From NCBI GenBank assembly GCA_002894685.1, contig NCRC01000015.1:1-64000 (forward strand): a stretch of 64,000 bases of DNA. The letters are read 5' to 3'. This document shows positions 37,601 to 45,899 of the stretch, one piece after another. Positions within the stretch are counted from its first letter, which is position 1. Every line of letters begins with the position of its first letter. Below the pieces are notes generated by a model. It was not told where the DNA came from. It saw nothing but the letters and a program-made list of their open reading frames with translations, and ran no database searches. The DNA is from Salinivenus lutea (GTDB lineage: Bacteria; Bacteroidota; Rhodothermia; Rhodothermales; Salinibacteraceae). Position numbers and translations under genes: made by a program.

Positions 37601-37948
37601 TTCGATGGCCGTGCGGAGGTGCTGAAAGCCCTCGAACCGGGTGCTCAGGTCGCTCACCACCGACGGCGGCGCGCTCGTCTGCCCGGTGGCGTAGCTAATG
37701 AGCTTGAGCAGGTGCGTCTTTCCCGACCCAAAGGTGGCGTGCAGATACAGGAATCGTGGGTCGCGGGCGGCGGGGCTCTGGGCGACAATGCCACTCAGCG
37801 CGTCCAGCACCCGCCGGGCACTCTCCGTCTCACAGAACTCCTCCACGTCCCGCTCGGCCTGCTCCGTCGCGTTGACCTTCTGCACCTCTTCCAGGTCGCG
37901 GGTGGGGTCCCGGTGAAAAAGTGTGTGGAGGCGGGGCGCGTCTGCCAT
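34616..37948 (-). CDS. Second BREX BrxC/PglY-type P-loop ATPase
   Basis: 1110 residues from the ATG at 37948 (MADAPRLHTLFHRDP); in-frame sequence upstream overlaps the BrxB gene and is not family-like. Walker A is ATFGSGKTHLLK (GSGKT at 74-78) and Walker B is LLIGLDEIALFIGD (DE at 270-271). These positions and the IxLFIG tail match the larger BrxC upstream almost residue for residue, so the two are paralogues. The remainder is long, acidic and helical, ending in a coiled coil. BrxC/PglY proteins are large STAND-like or AAA-type ATPases of the BREX complex. It lies 52 bases after BrxB. Confidence 0.88.
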   Translation of the reverse strand: MADAPRLHTLFHRDPTRDLEEVQKVNATEQAERDVEEFCETESARRVLDALSGIVAQSPAARDPRFLYLHATFGSGKTHLLKLISYATGQTSAPPSVVSDLSTRFEGFQHLRTAIEEASTDRFVPVFLNLLDRDASAEPPIPVLIYEAIGTRLGYPTDPRWLLEFLLRLEQQAPETDIWPRLQEKRVDGRGLLDDRGRIRTWLYEAVPPVLAEAGGAGTRDDVEAWIKAAEAAVADDAFGAEDLRDRVEQVHALLSRRHDQPTELLIGLDEIALFIGDERSRYEELQRTMRALIDGPNPVVLGTGQWALETVHAEFVGDPDSDAWYSREVQLKGADTEIIVRRRWLQKKSQKKGEVQGVLASMPDPPDPLSNGAASQEDAVAAYPLRPGDLHWVREAMQSLLTGGRGAATEHIQGRALLVLVRALFVRQGWAEERLGALVPASDLFAVLRSETNLVPTWTEELLSRLEASATEVDAPVEAVARTVFLLNQAAVPATQSAITYLLLRRVDETVDEREAAVGEALNWLDEKKYVFEETDNDPTTYRLLTEQEVSVAEKVEERADTISYPRLRSTIMEWMREYGSLLMAPDNRQEVDIGGERGVPLTLYYTVLSSIPDPSDQATTVALRVLVEAEDEDSQVEAWTEKNGKSPSLEDGLIAVQLPPNFERRLRRHVATGDVLQNETRHFPDLTSDHLREERALRAALRTALDEAQVVDAQSDRHFGTYADGLKPFVAEEVVPRKFPKRRSLTRPLQPIDDGPVLARFFRGDAEWPLSDADARTLGVNVAAHDVGEDGWAQDFWTVATTRATGTLLGGDQVLAMIEQRGGAFLGTSVEALQALLLALAAGEKIQLRRDGTLIRDPAEMGRALRTKTQIRRLTIRLEAPPDRDAVERLRSVHRLLTGRDATPDDTADIADEITEWAQAHAGAVQRVQQFVEQAFEDVAIQALTNLLKQAATDPSSVDAAAFSQENIKAEAESFRRAYRLRLGDNSDLWDRFVEARDTLTVDAPMEKVTRKLESATKEEIPEPSTLRSLLQDVQEYREQQKNELEDSGEDEDFETDEDEAPETTWEGFTDKFGSDDAKETKERLETLINRLDQEAQGRIVLIRKDST

Positions 37949-38000
37949 GGTGCGAGGACGTGGGATTCGAAGAGGGGGCGGCGCGGGGCCGCTCGTCGAG

Positions 38001-38585
38001 TTATTGGAGGTGATCCATCGTAATTCGCTCGTCAATCCGATGGGCGGGGTAGTAGTGCTGGGCACGCTCGCCGAAGAAGCTTAGTTTTCCCCCGATAATC
38101 TCGCCCGGAAACGGGATCCCCACGGTAGCCTTGACCCGGCGCCTGTCCATTTCGTCGAGCAGCTCCGACGAGCGGGCGAAGGGATACAGGGCGCCGAGGT
38201 GCAGGAGCAGCAGGACCTGCTCGGTCCGGCCGCACGCGGCCTCATGGGTGGCGATAATCTCGTCGACCATCTCCGTGGCCAGGTTGTCCTGGAGCGTTCG
38301 CTCTTCCTGCTCGGCTCGCTCGTCGGCACCCCCGTTCTGAAAGAAAGAAGACGGCAGACCGACCACGGTCTGGAAGACCTCCGTTCGGGGCATGACGCGA
38401 TCGAGATAGATGGGCGCGACGGGAACCGACGTCTCCCCGTAGGCCCACGTCTGCAGGCGGGCGGCGGTTGCCTGCTCGGCCGGCGGGTCGACAGGAACCA
38501 TGACGAACGGGTTGCGGATGCCCCGCTTCTGCCCGGTCGCAAACGCGGTGAGGCGTTCTGTAAAGTCGACAAGCGGTGTGCTCAT
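38001..38585 (-). CDS. brxB: BREX protein BrxB (DUF1788)
   Basis: 194 residues. DUF1788 features: an N-terminal VDFTERLTAFATG helix, the central LLLLHLGALYPFARSSELLDEM (quoted in parts: LLLLHLGALYPF and SSELLDEM) and the ending VGIPFPGEIIGGKLSFFGER...YYPAHRI, which parallels the PFxR...FYPG...LSLFG...YY pattern of BrxB proteins. It is small, soluble and without a catalytic motif, and is thought to be a structural partner within the BREX complex. Its ATG overlaps the stop of the upstream BrxC gene by four bases (ATGA), showing translational coupling. Confidence 0.85.
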   Translation of the reverse strand: MSTPLVDFTERLTAFATGQKRGIRNPFVMVPVDPPAEQATAARLQTWAYGETSVPVAPIYLDRVMPRTEVFQTVVGLPSSFFQNGGADERAEQEERTLQDNLATEMVDEIIATHEAACGRTEQVLLLLHLGALYPFARSSELLDEMDRRRVKATVGIPFPGEIIGGKLSFFGERAQHYYPAHRIDERITMDHLQ

Positions 38586-41500
38586 GCGTGTCGTCTAATG
38601 ATGACGCCGTGGTCGGTGTCGTCGAACTCGTACTCGTCTCCGTTCCGGGCGAGGCTGTGCAGTGCGTTTTGGAAGTTGTCCGCGTCTTTGGGCCAGTACC
38701 CAATCGCCTCGACTTCCTCTGGCGTCGCTCCCCCCGTGACCGCCTCCAGCAGGTCGAGTTTTTGTCGGGGCGCGTCCACGTCTTTCACGGTGGACAGGTC
38801 CAAAAATCCGCCTCGCTGGAGGCGTCCAAGCGTTCTCCGCAGGTCGGACGAGGCAACGTCGTGGGCATCCTGCGTGAGCGGGGTGATCATTTCCTCCGCT
38901 CGCTCCATCGCCTGCCGAAAGCTCCGAAGAGGCCCCAGGACCTCGGTGCGGAACTGATGGCCCACGGAGTCCAGGGACGGTTCCTTCGGAGGGGCTAGCC
39001 AGGGATTCTCTTTGGTCTTCTCCATCACCCGGGTTCGGTCTTCATCTTGTTTCAGGTCCGCCCACCAGCTATTGAGGGCCTGCGTGGCAGCCGTGCGATT
39101 ATCGAGGGTATCGATCAGCTCCGTCCACCCGTCCTCGGTCCACCACAGGGTCGAGGTGGCCACCCGGACTTCTTCGTAGAGAGTCGACAAGGCCTCGGCG
39201 GCCTCTCCGTCGAGTGCCTCTTCGTGCTTCTTCTGAAGGAGAAGGAGCGCGTCGAGCTGGAGAAGAAACGACTCGCGGGTGTCCCACTGCCGGGCAGCCG
39301 CCTCAATCTGCTCCTGCCTGTTCAGAACTCCCTGAATGACCGAGGCCCAGTTCGGGTGCCGGTCCCGGGTCTTTTTGAGCCACCGGTCGATTTGCTCGCG
39401 TTGTTGACCAAGCTGCTCGGAGAGCCCATTGAGAAGCTGCTGGACCGGATCGGTCGCCGTGTCCCGCTGCGCAGCGTCGATCTGCTGAAACAGCGTATCG
39501 GCCCGGCGGCGCTGGGCCTCGATAAACGAGCGGGCCTTCACGATGGCCTCGTTCATCGTGTCGCTCGAATCGATGCCGGGGACCTGCTCCAGCTGCGTTC
39601 GAAGCGATTCGTCCTGCCCGATCCGGAGCCGCACTTCGTGCCAACGGCTCGGGTCTAGAATTTTGTCGGCGCTCAGCGGATTGCCCTCCTCGCTTATGGG
39701 CTGAAACGTTCCCTCCTGGCACAGTCCCCACAGGTGTGCGACCAGGGCCGGTCCCACGTCGTCGTACGCCGCCTCCTTCTCCCGGAGCCGCTCAAGGGCG
39801 GTGGTTACGCTGAGCGTCTCGGCCTGCCGGAGGGCGCGGCCCACAATGCCGCGCACGGTGGTGACGATGTCTCCCGTTAGCTCCGTCTGATTGTCGCAGA
39901 CCACCTCGATCTTTTCGGCCCAGGGAGGGAGGTCCGAGGTCCATCGGGTGCCTTTCAGCTCCCGGAGTCGACGCTCGTCGACCAGAAGCATCTCCGGGTG
40001 GAAGGCACTCGGAGATGTAGTCCGAACGTATTCGACGACCCCGTTTGCGACGGAGCTCGGGGTGGACATCGGAACCGAAAGACTTCCGCTTTGGATGCGG
40101 GACGCAATCCGGGCCGGCAGCCCCTCGCTGCGGCGACGAAGCGTATTCTTGATCGTGGTCGGCGTCTGGTGCATCCGGCACGCCGCTGAAAGCGCAGCCC
40201 ACTCCTTCAGTTCCTCATATAGCGAGGCCCGCCCATCCGCCGGAAGCTTCCATAAGAAGGCATCGCTGTGTTCGGTCTGGGGGCGCTCTTCGTCCGACAC
40301 AAGACCCTCAACGTGCACCTTCACCTGGAGGGCCCCGTCCTCTCCGTAGGACGACGCGAAGGGGTGCCCGTCCACATCGAACGTGTACTGCACCGGATAC
40401 CGATCGCCTTCTTCGGCGTACGGCACGCGCTTCGGAAGATCCAGGTGACGAAGCACCTCGTCCCAAAGCGAGGCGGATCCGGCCGTTCCGAACACGCTCG
40501 TCGACGTGGTCATCTCCTCGACAAGGTCGGCCGGAGCAAACTGGGCCTCTTTTTCTTCCGCGGCTTCGAGGACGGCTCGCTCTTCCCGGTCGGTAAACCG
40601 CCGCCGGGAGGGATCCTCGTCGTCGGTCCGGATGTATTTGCCCAGCCGCCCGAGGGACGCGTCGACGGCGTTGGCCATCCGGTGGAGGGTATTGCCGTTC
40701 AGGTCGTCCATAAGCCCGACGGCAATGTTTTTCGCGTTGTCGAGGGTAATCATGTCCGGGACGCGCTGAAGCAGCAGCACGACCTTGCAGACCTTTGCGT
40801 CGATGGGCTTAAGCTCCCCGTCCTCGACACGCGACTCGACCTCGTCGATGGTCTCGACCTCTCGGGGCACGATGTCCTCCAGTTCCGGCCGGATGACCTC
40901 GAAGAAGTCGACGAGGGACACGATGCGGGTCGGATTTCCCTCCTTCCCGTCGAACGGGCCCTCCGCGTCGGCGCCCCACCGCTCCAGCAGGCCGTTCACG
41001 ATGGCCAGGACCGCCCGGGCCGTCCCGGAGAAGATGGATTTCGCCCGGTCGGCCTCCTCGGTGCGGAGGTTCGACAGGATGTCCAGAAAGAGCGGCGGGT
41101 GGTACGGAAGCAACGGGAGATACGCCTGTACGTCCTCATCCGACAGCTGGTCGAGGGGCGGATCGGTGTTCTTCTGCACGTCGTAAAACACCAGCGAATT
41201 GGCCGGCTTCAGCTCTGCTTCGGACCGGGCCTTCTCGAATGCACGGGCCCCCTCCCCCGTTTTTCGGAGCAGGCGGTTGCGAACGATGTCGCCCACGTGG
41301 CTGGAGGGCAGGCTATACTGGTGCGGAAATCGGTCGTCGAGAATGCTAAAGTCGACCTCCCGGGCCGCGTATTCCGTCTGCACCCGGGACGGGTCCTCCT
41401 GCGCCGTGCCGATCGTCAGGATGTTGCCGTCTCCCTCTTCGTCGATCGCCTCCGCAAGCGCGTTGAGCTCCGTCAGGAGCCCGTACTGCGTGCCAATGAA

Positions 41501-42325
41501 CAGCGTGATCTCGTCCAACAGAAGGAAAAGACGAACCGGACGGTCGGCATCGTCTTCGAGGGCCTGCCGCGCATCCTCAATGCGTTCTGCGACTTTACTA
41601 GCTTTGAGGGAGCGGTCGATGACATCGGAGAGGCCGTCCCGCGTGCCTGTCTCATCCTCAACGAGCTCCGGGAGCGTCCCGTGGGCCAGTACTCGATACT
41701 TCTGCACCAGGGCCCACAGGGATTCACCCGGCAGGTCGTCCGCCACGTCCCGACGGACCTGCTCGGCGTGGGCCTCAAGCTCCTCTTTTGAGTGCGTCTT
41801 CAGGTACCACTGTTCAAAGAAAGCGGTCTCAAGGTGCGGAGAGAGGCCCTGCTCTTCGTGGAGGCGGCGGAGGATGACATTTCCAAATCCCCGCTGCCGG
41901 TTTCCCTGCTCCTTGAGGAGGTTGACGAAGAGCGGATGGAGCTGATATTCATCCAGGCAACGGTCCCACAAGGCCCGGAGATGGGGCAACGCATCCGAAC
42001 GTCCTGAAAGCGTCATCCAGACGCGGTCGCGACCGATGTCTTGCACCCATTCAGAATTGAGGAGCAGTCCCGTGACGGCGAGCAGATGGCTTTTTCCACT
42101 GCCGTAGTAGCCGTACAACCAGTGATTGAATCCGCGCCGCTCCCCTTCCGCCTCGCCGAGAATCCGCGCAAGGATGTCCTGGAGGTAGTCCTCGGCGGAG
42201 GCCGTGACGTGATAGCTTTCGAGCAGCCGAAGCCGTTCGGCTTCCTCGTTTCCGGAGGGCCGGCGGTCGACACGAACGGATTCTTCTAGGTCAAATGTGG
42301 ATTCAAAAAAGGCGTCCAGCGCCAC
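38582..42325 (-). CDS. brxC: BREX P-loop ATPase BrxC
   Basis: 1247 residues from a GTG at 42325 (MALDAFFESTFDLEES). Walker A is YGYYGSGKSHLLA (GSGKS 75-79) and Walker B is LFLLLDEITLFIG (DE 271-272). Long helical regions follow, with FRTEVLGPLRSFRQAME near the C-terminus. BrxC is the large ATPase of BREX and is needed for both modification and exclusion in studied systems. Its stop overlaps the BrxB start, and BrxA lies 90 bases upstream. A small CCCC/GGGG hairpin (42401-42414) sits directly after the BrxA stop, ahead of this gene. Confidence 0.9.
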   Translation of the reverse strand: MALDAFFESTFDLEESVRVDRRPSGNEEAERLRLLESYHVTASAEDYLQDILARILGEAEGERRGFNHWLYGYYGSGKSHLLAVTGLLLNSEWVQDIGRDRVWMTLSGRSDALPHLRALWDRCLDEYQLHPLFVNLLKEQGNRQRGFGNVILRRLHEEQGLSPHLETAFFEQWYLKTHSKEELEAHAEQVRRDVADDLPGESLWALVQKYRVLAHGTLPELVEDETGTRDGLSDVIDRSLKASKVAERIEDARQALEDDADRPVRLFLLLDEITLFIGTQYGLLTELNALAEAIDEEGDGNILTIGTAQEDPSRVQTEYAAREVDFSILDDRFPHQYSLPSSHVGDIVRNRLLRKTGEGARAFEKARSEAELKPANSLVFYDVQKNTDPPLDQLSDEDVQAYLPLLPYHPPLFLDILSNLRTEEADRAKSIFSGTARAVLAIVNGLLERWGADAEGPFDGKEGNPTRIVSLVDFFEVIRPELEDIVPREVETIDEVESRVEDGELKPIDAKVCKVVLLLQRVPDMITLDNAKNIAVGLMDDLNGNTLHRMANAVDASLGRLGKYIRTDDEDPSRRRFTDREERAVLEAAEEKEAQFAPADLVEEMTTSTSVFGTAGSASLWDEVLRHLDLPKRVPYAEEGDRYPVQYTFDVDGHPFASSYGEDGALQVKVHVEGLVSDEERPQTEHSDAFLWKLPADGRASLYEELKEWAALSAACRMHQTPTTIKNTLRRRSEGLPARIASRIQSGSLSVPMSTPSSVANGVVEYVRTTSPSAFHPEMLLVDERRLRELKGTRWTSDLPPWAEKIEVVCDNQTELTGDIVTTVRGIVGRALRQAETLSVTTALERLREKEAAYDDVGPALVAHLWGLCQEGTFQPISEEGNPLSADKILDPSRWHEVRLRIGQDESLRTQLEQVPGIDSSDTMNEAIVKARSFIEAQRRRADTLFQQIDAAQRDTATDPVQQLLNGLSEQLGQQREQIDRWLKKTRDRHPNWASVIQGVLNRQEQIEAAARQWDTRESFLLQLDALLLLQKKHEEALDGEAAEALSTLYEEVRVATSTLWWTEDGWTELIDTLDNRTAATQALNSWWADLKQDEDRTRVMEKTKENPWLAPPKEPSLDSVGHQFRTEVLGPLRSFRQAMERAEEMITPLTQDAHDVASSDLRRTLGRLQRGGFLDLSTVKDVDAPRQKLDLLEAVTGGATPEEVEAIGYWPKDADNFQNALHSLARNGDEYEFDDTDHGVIIRRHA

Positions 42326-42415
42326 AGTACGTTCAGAATCAGCCAGATTGAGATGAGAATATCGGGATGTGCTCGGCCCTGCCCTTCACCGGACCTCTGA
42401 CCCCAATTCAGGGGC

Positions 42416-43219
42416 CTAGGCGGCCTTTTCCTCTTGATCCGCGGGCGCTATGACCGTTTCGTCCCGAAGCCGAGAGGTGTTCCACCGATCGCTCGCCTGG
42501 ATCGTATTGAGAAGCGTCTCCTGATGGGCCGGCGGCTGGAACAGATACATCCACCCAATGGGCCGATCCGGCCACTCCTTTCCGTCTTCATGCCAGGAAT
42601 ATAGGGCCCCCACGTGGGCGGGCGGGCCATCTATGCTCGGCACAACCCCGTGCTCGTCGTACGGTCCCTTGAGGACCCCGATGTCGCGGAGCACCGATCG
42701 GAATCCCTGTCCCCATCGATGCAACGTCGACTCTGCATACTGGAGTCCGGCCCCATCGTCATCCTCGAAGGAGTCGAGGACAGACACGATTTCGTCCGTC
42801 GTCAGGTGCCACTCCGACCGATCGATGCCCTGCCGGCGGAGAATCTCGTGGAGGACAAACCGGAAGAGGTGATCTTCGCGTATCAGGTAAAAATAAAACA
42901 ACTGCGCCTTCGCCTGCGCTGTGGGGCATTCCTGGACCAGGGTGTGGAGCTCGGTCAACGAGGGGAGCTCTTTCCCCCCCGACTGCAACCGACGCTTTAG
43001 AATCCGGAAGATCCCCTGTGCACTGCCCCGCGACCCTCGCTCGTGGATGCGCTCCCCGTGCCACTTCTCCTTGACCGTTGCCCAGTTGTGATGCTCGGCG
43101 TAGAGTCGGACGATCATTTCTACGCGGTCCGGCAAGAGTCCAGCCTCCGTCAGAGACATCGATATCTCGGACGCAGAAAACGCTCTTTTCAATGACGGGG
43201 GGCCTGTGCTGGACTCCAT
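42416..43219 (-). CDS. brxA: BREX protein BrxA (DUF1819)
   Basis: 267 residues, ATG at 43219. The DUF1819 pattern is seen in FSASEISMSLTEAGLL, DRVEMIVRLYAEHHNWATVK (each quoted within limits), RGSRGSAQGIFRILKRRLQS and the following AQLFYFYLIREDHLFRFVLHE segment. BrxA is a small winged-helix DNA-binding protein of BREX. The C-terminal approximately 80 residues (WHEDGKEWPDRPIGWMYLF) extend beyond the usual BrxA length and are unassigned. It is the first brx gene of the operon, with the DUF2779 nuclease gene 162 bases upstream. Confidence 0.85.
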   Translation of the reverse strand: MESSTGPPSLKRAFSASEISMSLTEAGLLPDRVEMIVRLYAEHHNWATVKEKWHGERIHERGSRGSAQGIFRILKRRLQSGGKELPSLTELHTLVQECPTAQAKAQLFYFYLIREDHLFRFVLHEILRRQGIDRSEWHLTTDEIVSVLDSFEDDDGAGLQYAESTLHRWGQGFRSVLRDIGVLKGPYDEHGVVPSIDGPPAHVGALYSWHEDGKEWPDRPIGWMYLFQPPAHQETLLNTIQASDRWNTSRLRDETVIAPADQEEKAA

Positions 43220-43381
43220 TAGACACTACTTGACAGCCGAAATTTTATTCCGCCTACAGATTTTGAATGTAGCTGACAACCGCTTCCAATTCAATTATGT
43301 CCTGTAGAGGTCGCGCATCTCAGAGAACGGGACTGGAGCGCACGTGCAAGAACCCGGAACGAACAGTCCCCCCCTGGGCAC

Positions 43382-44980
43382 TCACGAGTGGGTCGACGCA
43401 CCGGGTGCCGTTGCATTTCGCCCCACCAGATTGGACAGCGTCTTATGGATCACCACCATCGCCCAGGTGTCCCGCTCGCAGTACGCGAGAAGGTCCTCTT
43501 CGATTTCCTGGGCCCTCGATTCGGATGTCTCCGGCGCAATCATTCGGCTGTACTCCACAACGGCCTCCATCCCTTGCTGGACGTCCAGGTCGTCGTAGTC
43601 CAGATCCGGATCAAAGGCCGGCAGCACCTTCTTCAGCGACCAGCTTCCTTTTTGGGACGGGTGCACGTAGTGCCCCTCCTGAAAGATCTCTCCCTGGTCC
43701 CAGAGCCGATCAATGAAACTCTGGAATCGGTCCGCCCCCTGGGGAAATGCCTCCTGAAGATCCTCCAAAATGCCTTTCTCGAAGGTCGCGTTGTAGACGA
43801 CGATCGATCCGTTGGGACCGATGTCCTCAAGTAGGCGCTCGGCCAGCGATGGGCGGGGGTCCCCGTCGCCGGTGTGCAGAAACTCTTTGTGGGTCACGTC
43901 TTCTCTGCGGAGGGACTCTTGCCCCTCCTCCACCACGTGCAAGCTGTACTGAAACGGAATTTTCTCCCAGGGAGAGGTGCCCTCGAAAGGCGGCAGGGCG
44001 TAGTCGATTGCTTCAAAATCCAGAAAGTAGAGCGGGTACTCAAGCTCGCTCAGGGCACGTTGCACCTCCGGGGTATCAACGTAGGGCTCTCCGGACTGTG
44101 CGGCCTGGATGTAGTTGCGGTGCTTCGACTTCAGATGGGGGTGTCCCTCTACGTCTTCCAGGGTCCATCGCCCCTCGTCGATAATCTCGTCCAGATGCCC
44201 GTAGTAGAGTCTCGGCAGTGTGAGCACCGAGTGCTCCGGCAAATCATGACACGGCTCCGGGCAATCGCAGGTATTGCAGGTCCGAGAGGGCCAGAGCATC
44301 GGCGGCTCATCGCGGTCGAGAACGGCGGCAAACTCCGGGGCCTTCTCGCGGGCCTCCTGAATCTGCTCGTCCAGCTCTCCGGTGAGGTCCCTCTGCGTGA
44401 ACAGCTCCTCTTCGTCCGGATGGACATAGTCAGGATTTAGGTGCATCACCTCGGCCCGATCCAACGGCAGCCCTGCCTGGTCGAGGACATGCACCTGGAA
44501 GGCCACGTCCTGCTTGGCCTTTTTCCTGGACGATCGGCTCGTCATCGTGCTACTCTTGACCTCTGTGAGCACCCACCCCCCACTGGGAGCGGGACGTAGC
44601 ACATCTACCCGGACCGTCATGTCCCCTACTGCGAAGCGCGCCTCAAAGAGCGGGCGCGTGGGTTGGAGCTGGTCTTCGCTCGGCGGACCGCCCACAAATT
44701 CTCCGTTCGGAAACTCCTCCCGCGCCAGCTCGGCGACGAGGTTTCCCTGCTCCATGCGCCAGCGTTCGCCAATGTCGGGCGACAGACGCCCCCGCGTCTC
44801 GAACCACATCACCCTCTTGTTCTCGGTGACCCCCGTCATGTACCGGCTCTTTGTGAGTTGATCGGGCCCGAGTCGGTCGCGCTGAGCACTCCGTGAGCCC
44901 TTCTGGGGTGCCCCCGATCTGTCGAAGTGAACCTTGTATCCATCGGAAGCAACGCTTGTGAGGGCGAGATGTACGTCCAT
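43382..44980 (-). CDS. DUF2779 protein: Cas4-like nuclease fused to DEDD exonuclease
   Basis: 532 residues. The ATG at 44980 is used because the family's opening LTKSRYMTG segment (usually LTKS...CPKRLWL) lies upstream of the next ATG. The N-terminal PD-(D/E)XK domain has VRVDVLRP and WVLTEVKSS; a Cys cluster CNTCDCPEPCH (about 238-248) recalls the Fe-S site of Cas4/AddB. The usual first Cys of the CPKRLW motif is absent (TENKRVMW). The C-terminal DUF2779 has RNase H-like DEDD residues: YFLDFEAIDY, VVYNATFEKGIL and YCERDTWAMV. It sits at the upstream end of the BREX operon on the same strand. Whether it belongs to the system is inferred from position. Confidence 0.8.
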   Translation of the reverse strand: MDVHLALTSVASDGYKVHFDRSGAPQKGSRSAQRDRLGPDQLTKSRYMTGVTENKRVMWFETRGRLSPDIGERWRMEQGNLVAELAREEFPNGEFVGGPPSEDQLQPTRPLFEARFAVGDMTVRVDVLRPAPSGGWVLTEVKSSTMTSRSSRKKAKQDVAFQVHVLDQAGLPLDRAEVMHLNPDYVHPDEEELFTQRDLTGELDEQIQEAREKAPEFAAVLDRDEPPMLWPSRTCNTCDCPEPCHDLPEHSVLTLPRLYYGHLDEIIDEGRWTLEDVEGHPHLKSKHRNYIQAAQSGEPYVDTPEVQRALSELEYPLYFLDFEAIDYALPPFEGTSPWEKIPFQYSLHVVEEGQESLRREDVTHKEFLHTGDGDPRPSLAERLLEDIGPNGSIVVYNATFEKGILEDLQEAFPQGADRFQSFIDRLWDQGEIFQEGHYVHPSQKGSWSLKKVLPAFDPDLDYDDLDVQQGMEAVVEYSRMIAPETSESRAQEIEEDLLAYCERDTWAMVVIHKTLSNLVGRNATAPGASTHS

Positions 44981-45380
44981 GGGGGTGGGAAGAATTGTGT
45001 GGGGAATATCGAGTTGGGTTGTCTTCTATTCCCGTATTTTTTGATGCGGGCGCGGGGAGGCGTGTCTCCCTATCTGGCGAGCGGTTGCGTCCCGATCATT
45101 GTGTACCTGACCCGGCTGGATGGAAAACGCCACCGCGTAGTCGAGATGTGGTTCTTAACCACGACGGCCTTGAAGAGACAGGCACCCTGACGATCGTTGG
45201 CCGCCCTGCGTCGACATAGAAGGAACGTACTATGATGAGGTGGGGCGACGTGAAGCAGCTGGACCGGAAGACTGGATGCCCGACGGGGATCGGCCCCGAC
45301 AGATACCGGACTGGGTCCGCGGGTCACCCTGAAGCTGCTGGCAAGCCCCGACTCAGGGGTTGACTAACGATATAAAATCA
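44981..45380. other. Intergenic region at the right edge of the defence island
   Basis: No confident gene. A 43-codon plus-strand frame (45232-45363, starting MMRWGDVKQLDRKTG) has AAGGA seven bases before its ATG but no known relatives that I recognise. Minus-strand promoter elements for the BREX operon should lie near 44981-45100; I could not single out a convincing one. CAAGCCCCGACTCAGGGGTT (45342-45361) shares its two arms with the tmRNA terminator. Confidence 0.35.
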
Positions 45381-45418
45381 AAAAGGCGGGGCCCACTCCA
45401 TGGCCCCGCCTTTTCGGC
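45381..45418 (-). terminator. Terminator of the secreted-protein gene (works in both directions)
   Basis: AAAAGGCGGGGCC (45381-45393) and GGCCCCGCCTTTT (45402-45414) are perfect 13-base inverted repeats around an 8-base loop, giving a T-run on either strand. It lies about 30 bases past the stop of the minus-strand gene ending at 45447, and also closes off plus-strand transcription. Confidence 0.88.
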
Positions 45419-45446
45419 TCAAATCTCTTCGTCTCTCGAGAAGGGG

Positions 45447-45899
45447 CTAATAGTCATAGTCATAATCGACGGTCGTCTCGTAGTCATAGTCCACCCCATC
45501 GTAGCCCTCGTAGTAAGTCGTCGAAGAGCCTCCATACTCGAAGGTCGTCGTTTCTGAGCTTCCGGTAAAGCTCCCGGTCGAGTCGTAGTAATCAGTATTC
45601 GAGGTGCTCATTGACCCGTAGTCCGAGGAGCGCCCCTCAAAGGTCCATCCGTCGGAGGAAGAGCCGTCGTAATAGGTAGTATTCCCGACCTGCGTGCGGG
45701 TGGTCTCGTAAACTGTGCCGTCCGAAGTGGTGGTCGTGCGGTAAGTCGTATTTCCTACTTCTATCGTCTCGACAACCGTCCCGTTGTCACGATAGTCGAT
45801 CTCGTAGCCGGAATCGTTTTGAGCATTGGCCGGTGCGGTTGAGCATAAAACCAGAAGAGCAATGAGGGGAAGTGCGGCCTTGCGGAGAATGGACTTCAT
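45447..45899 (-). CDS. Secreted Tyr/Thr/Asp-rich protein of unknown function
   Basis: 150 residues from the ATG at 45899, with a clear signal peptide (MKSILRKAALPLIALLVLCS, cleavage near NAQ-ND). The mature part is low-complexity beta-type sequence: repeated VGNTTY units, TYYDGSSSDG, ETTTFEYGGS, and a C-terminal alternating YDYETTVDYDYDY. There is almost no Lys or Arg. The pattern resembles short extracellular or matrix proteins that bind cations through Asp/Tyr repeats, but no family is recognised. It has its own strong terminator and is monocistronic, just outside the defence island. Confidence 0.7.
   Translation of the reverse strand: MKSILRKAALPLIALLVLCSTAPANAQNDSGYEIDYRDNGTVVETIEVGNTTYRTTTTSDGTVYETTRTQVGNTTYYDGSSSDGWTFEGRSSDYGSMSTSNTDYYDSTGSFTGSSETTTFEYGGSSTTYYEGYDGVDYDYETTVDYDYDY

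Noticed and set aside
22441-45380. Integrase or insertion sequence carrying the defence island
   Set aside because: No integrase, transposase or terminal inverted repeats were recognised within the island.
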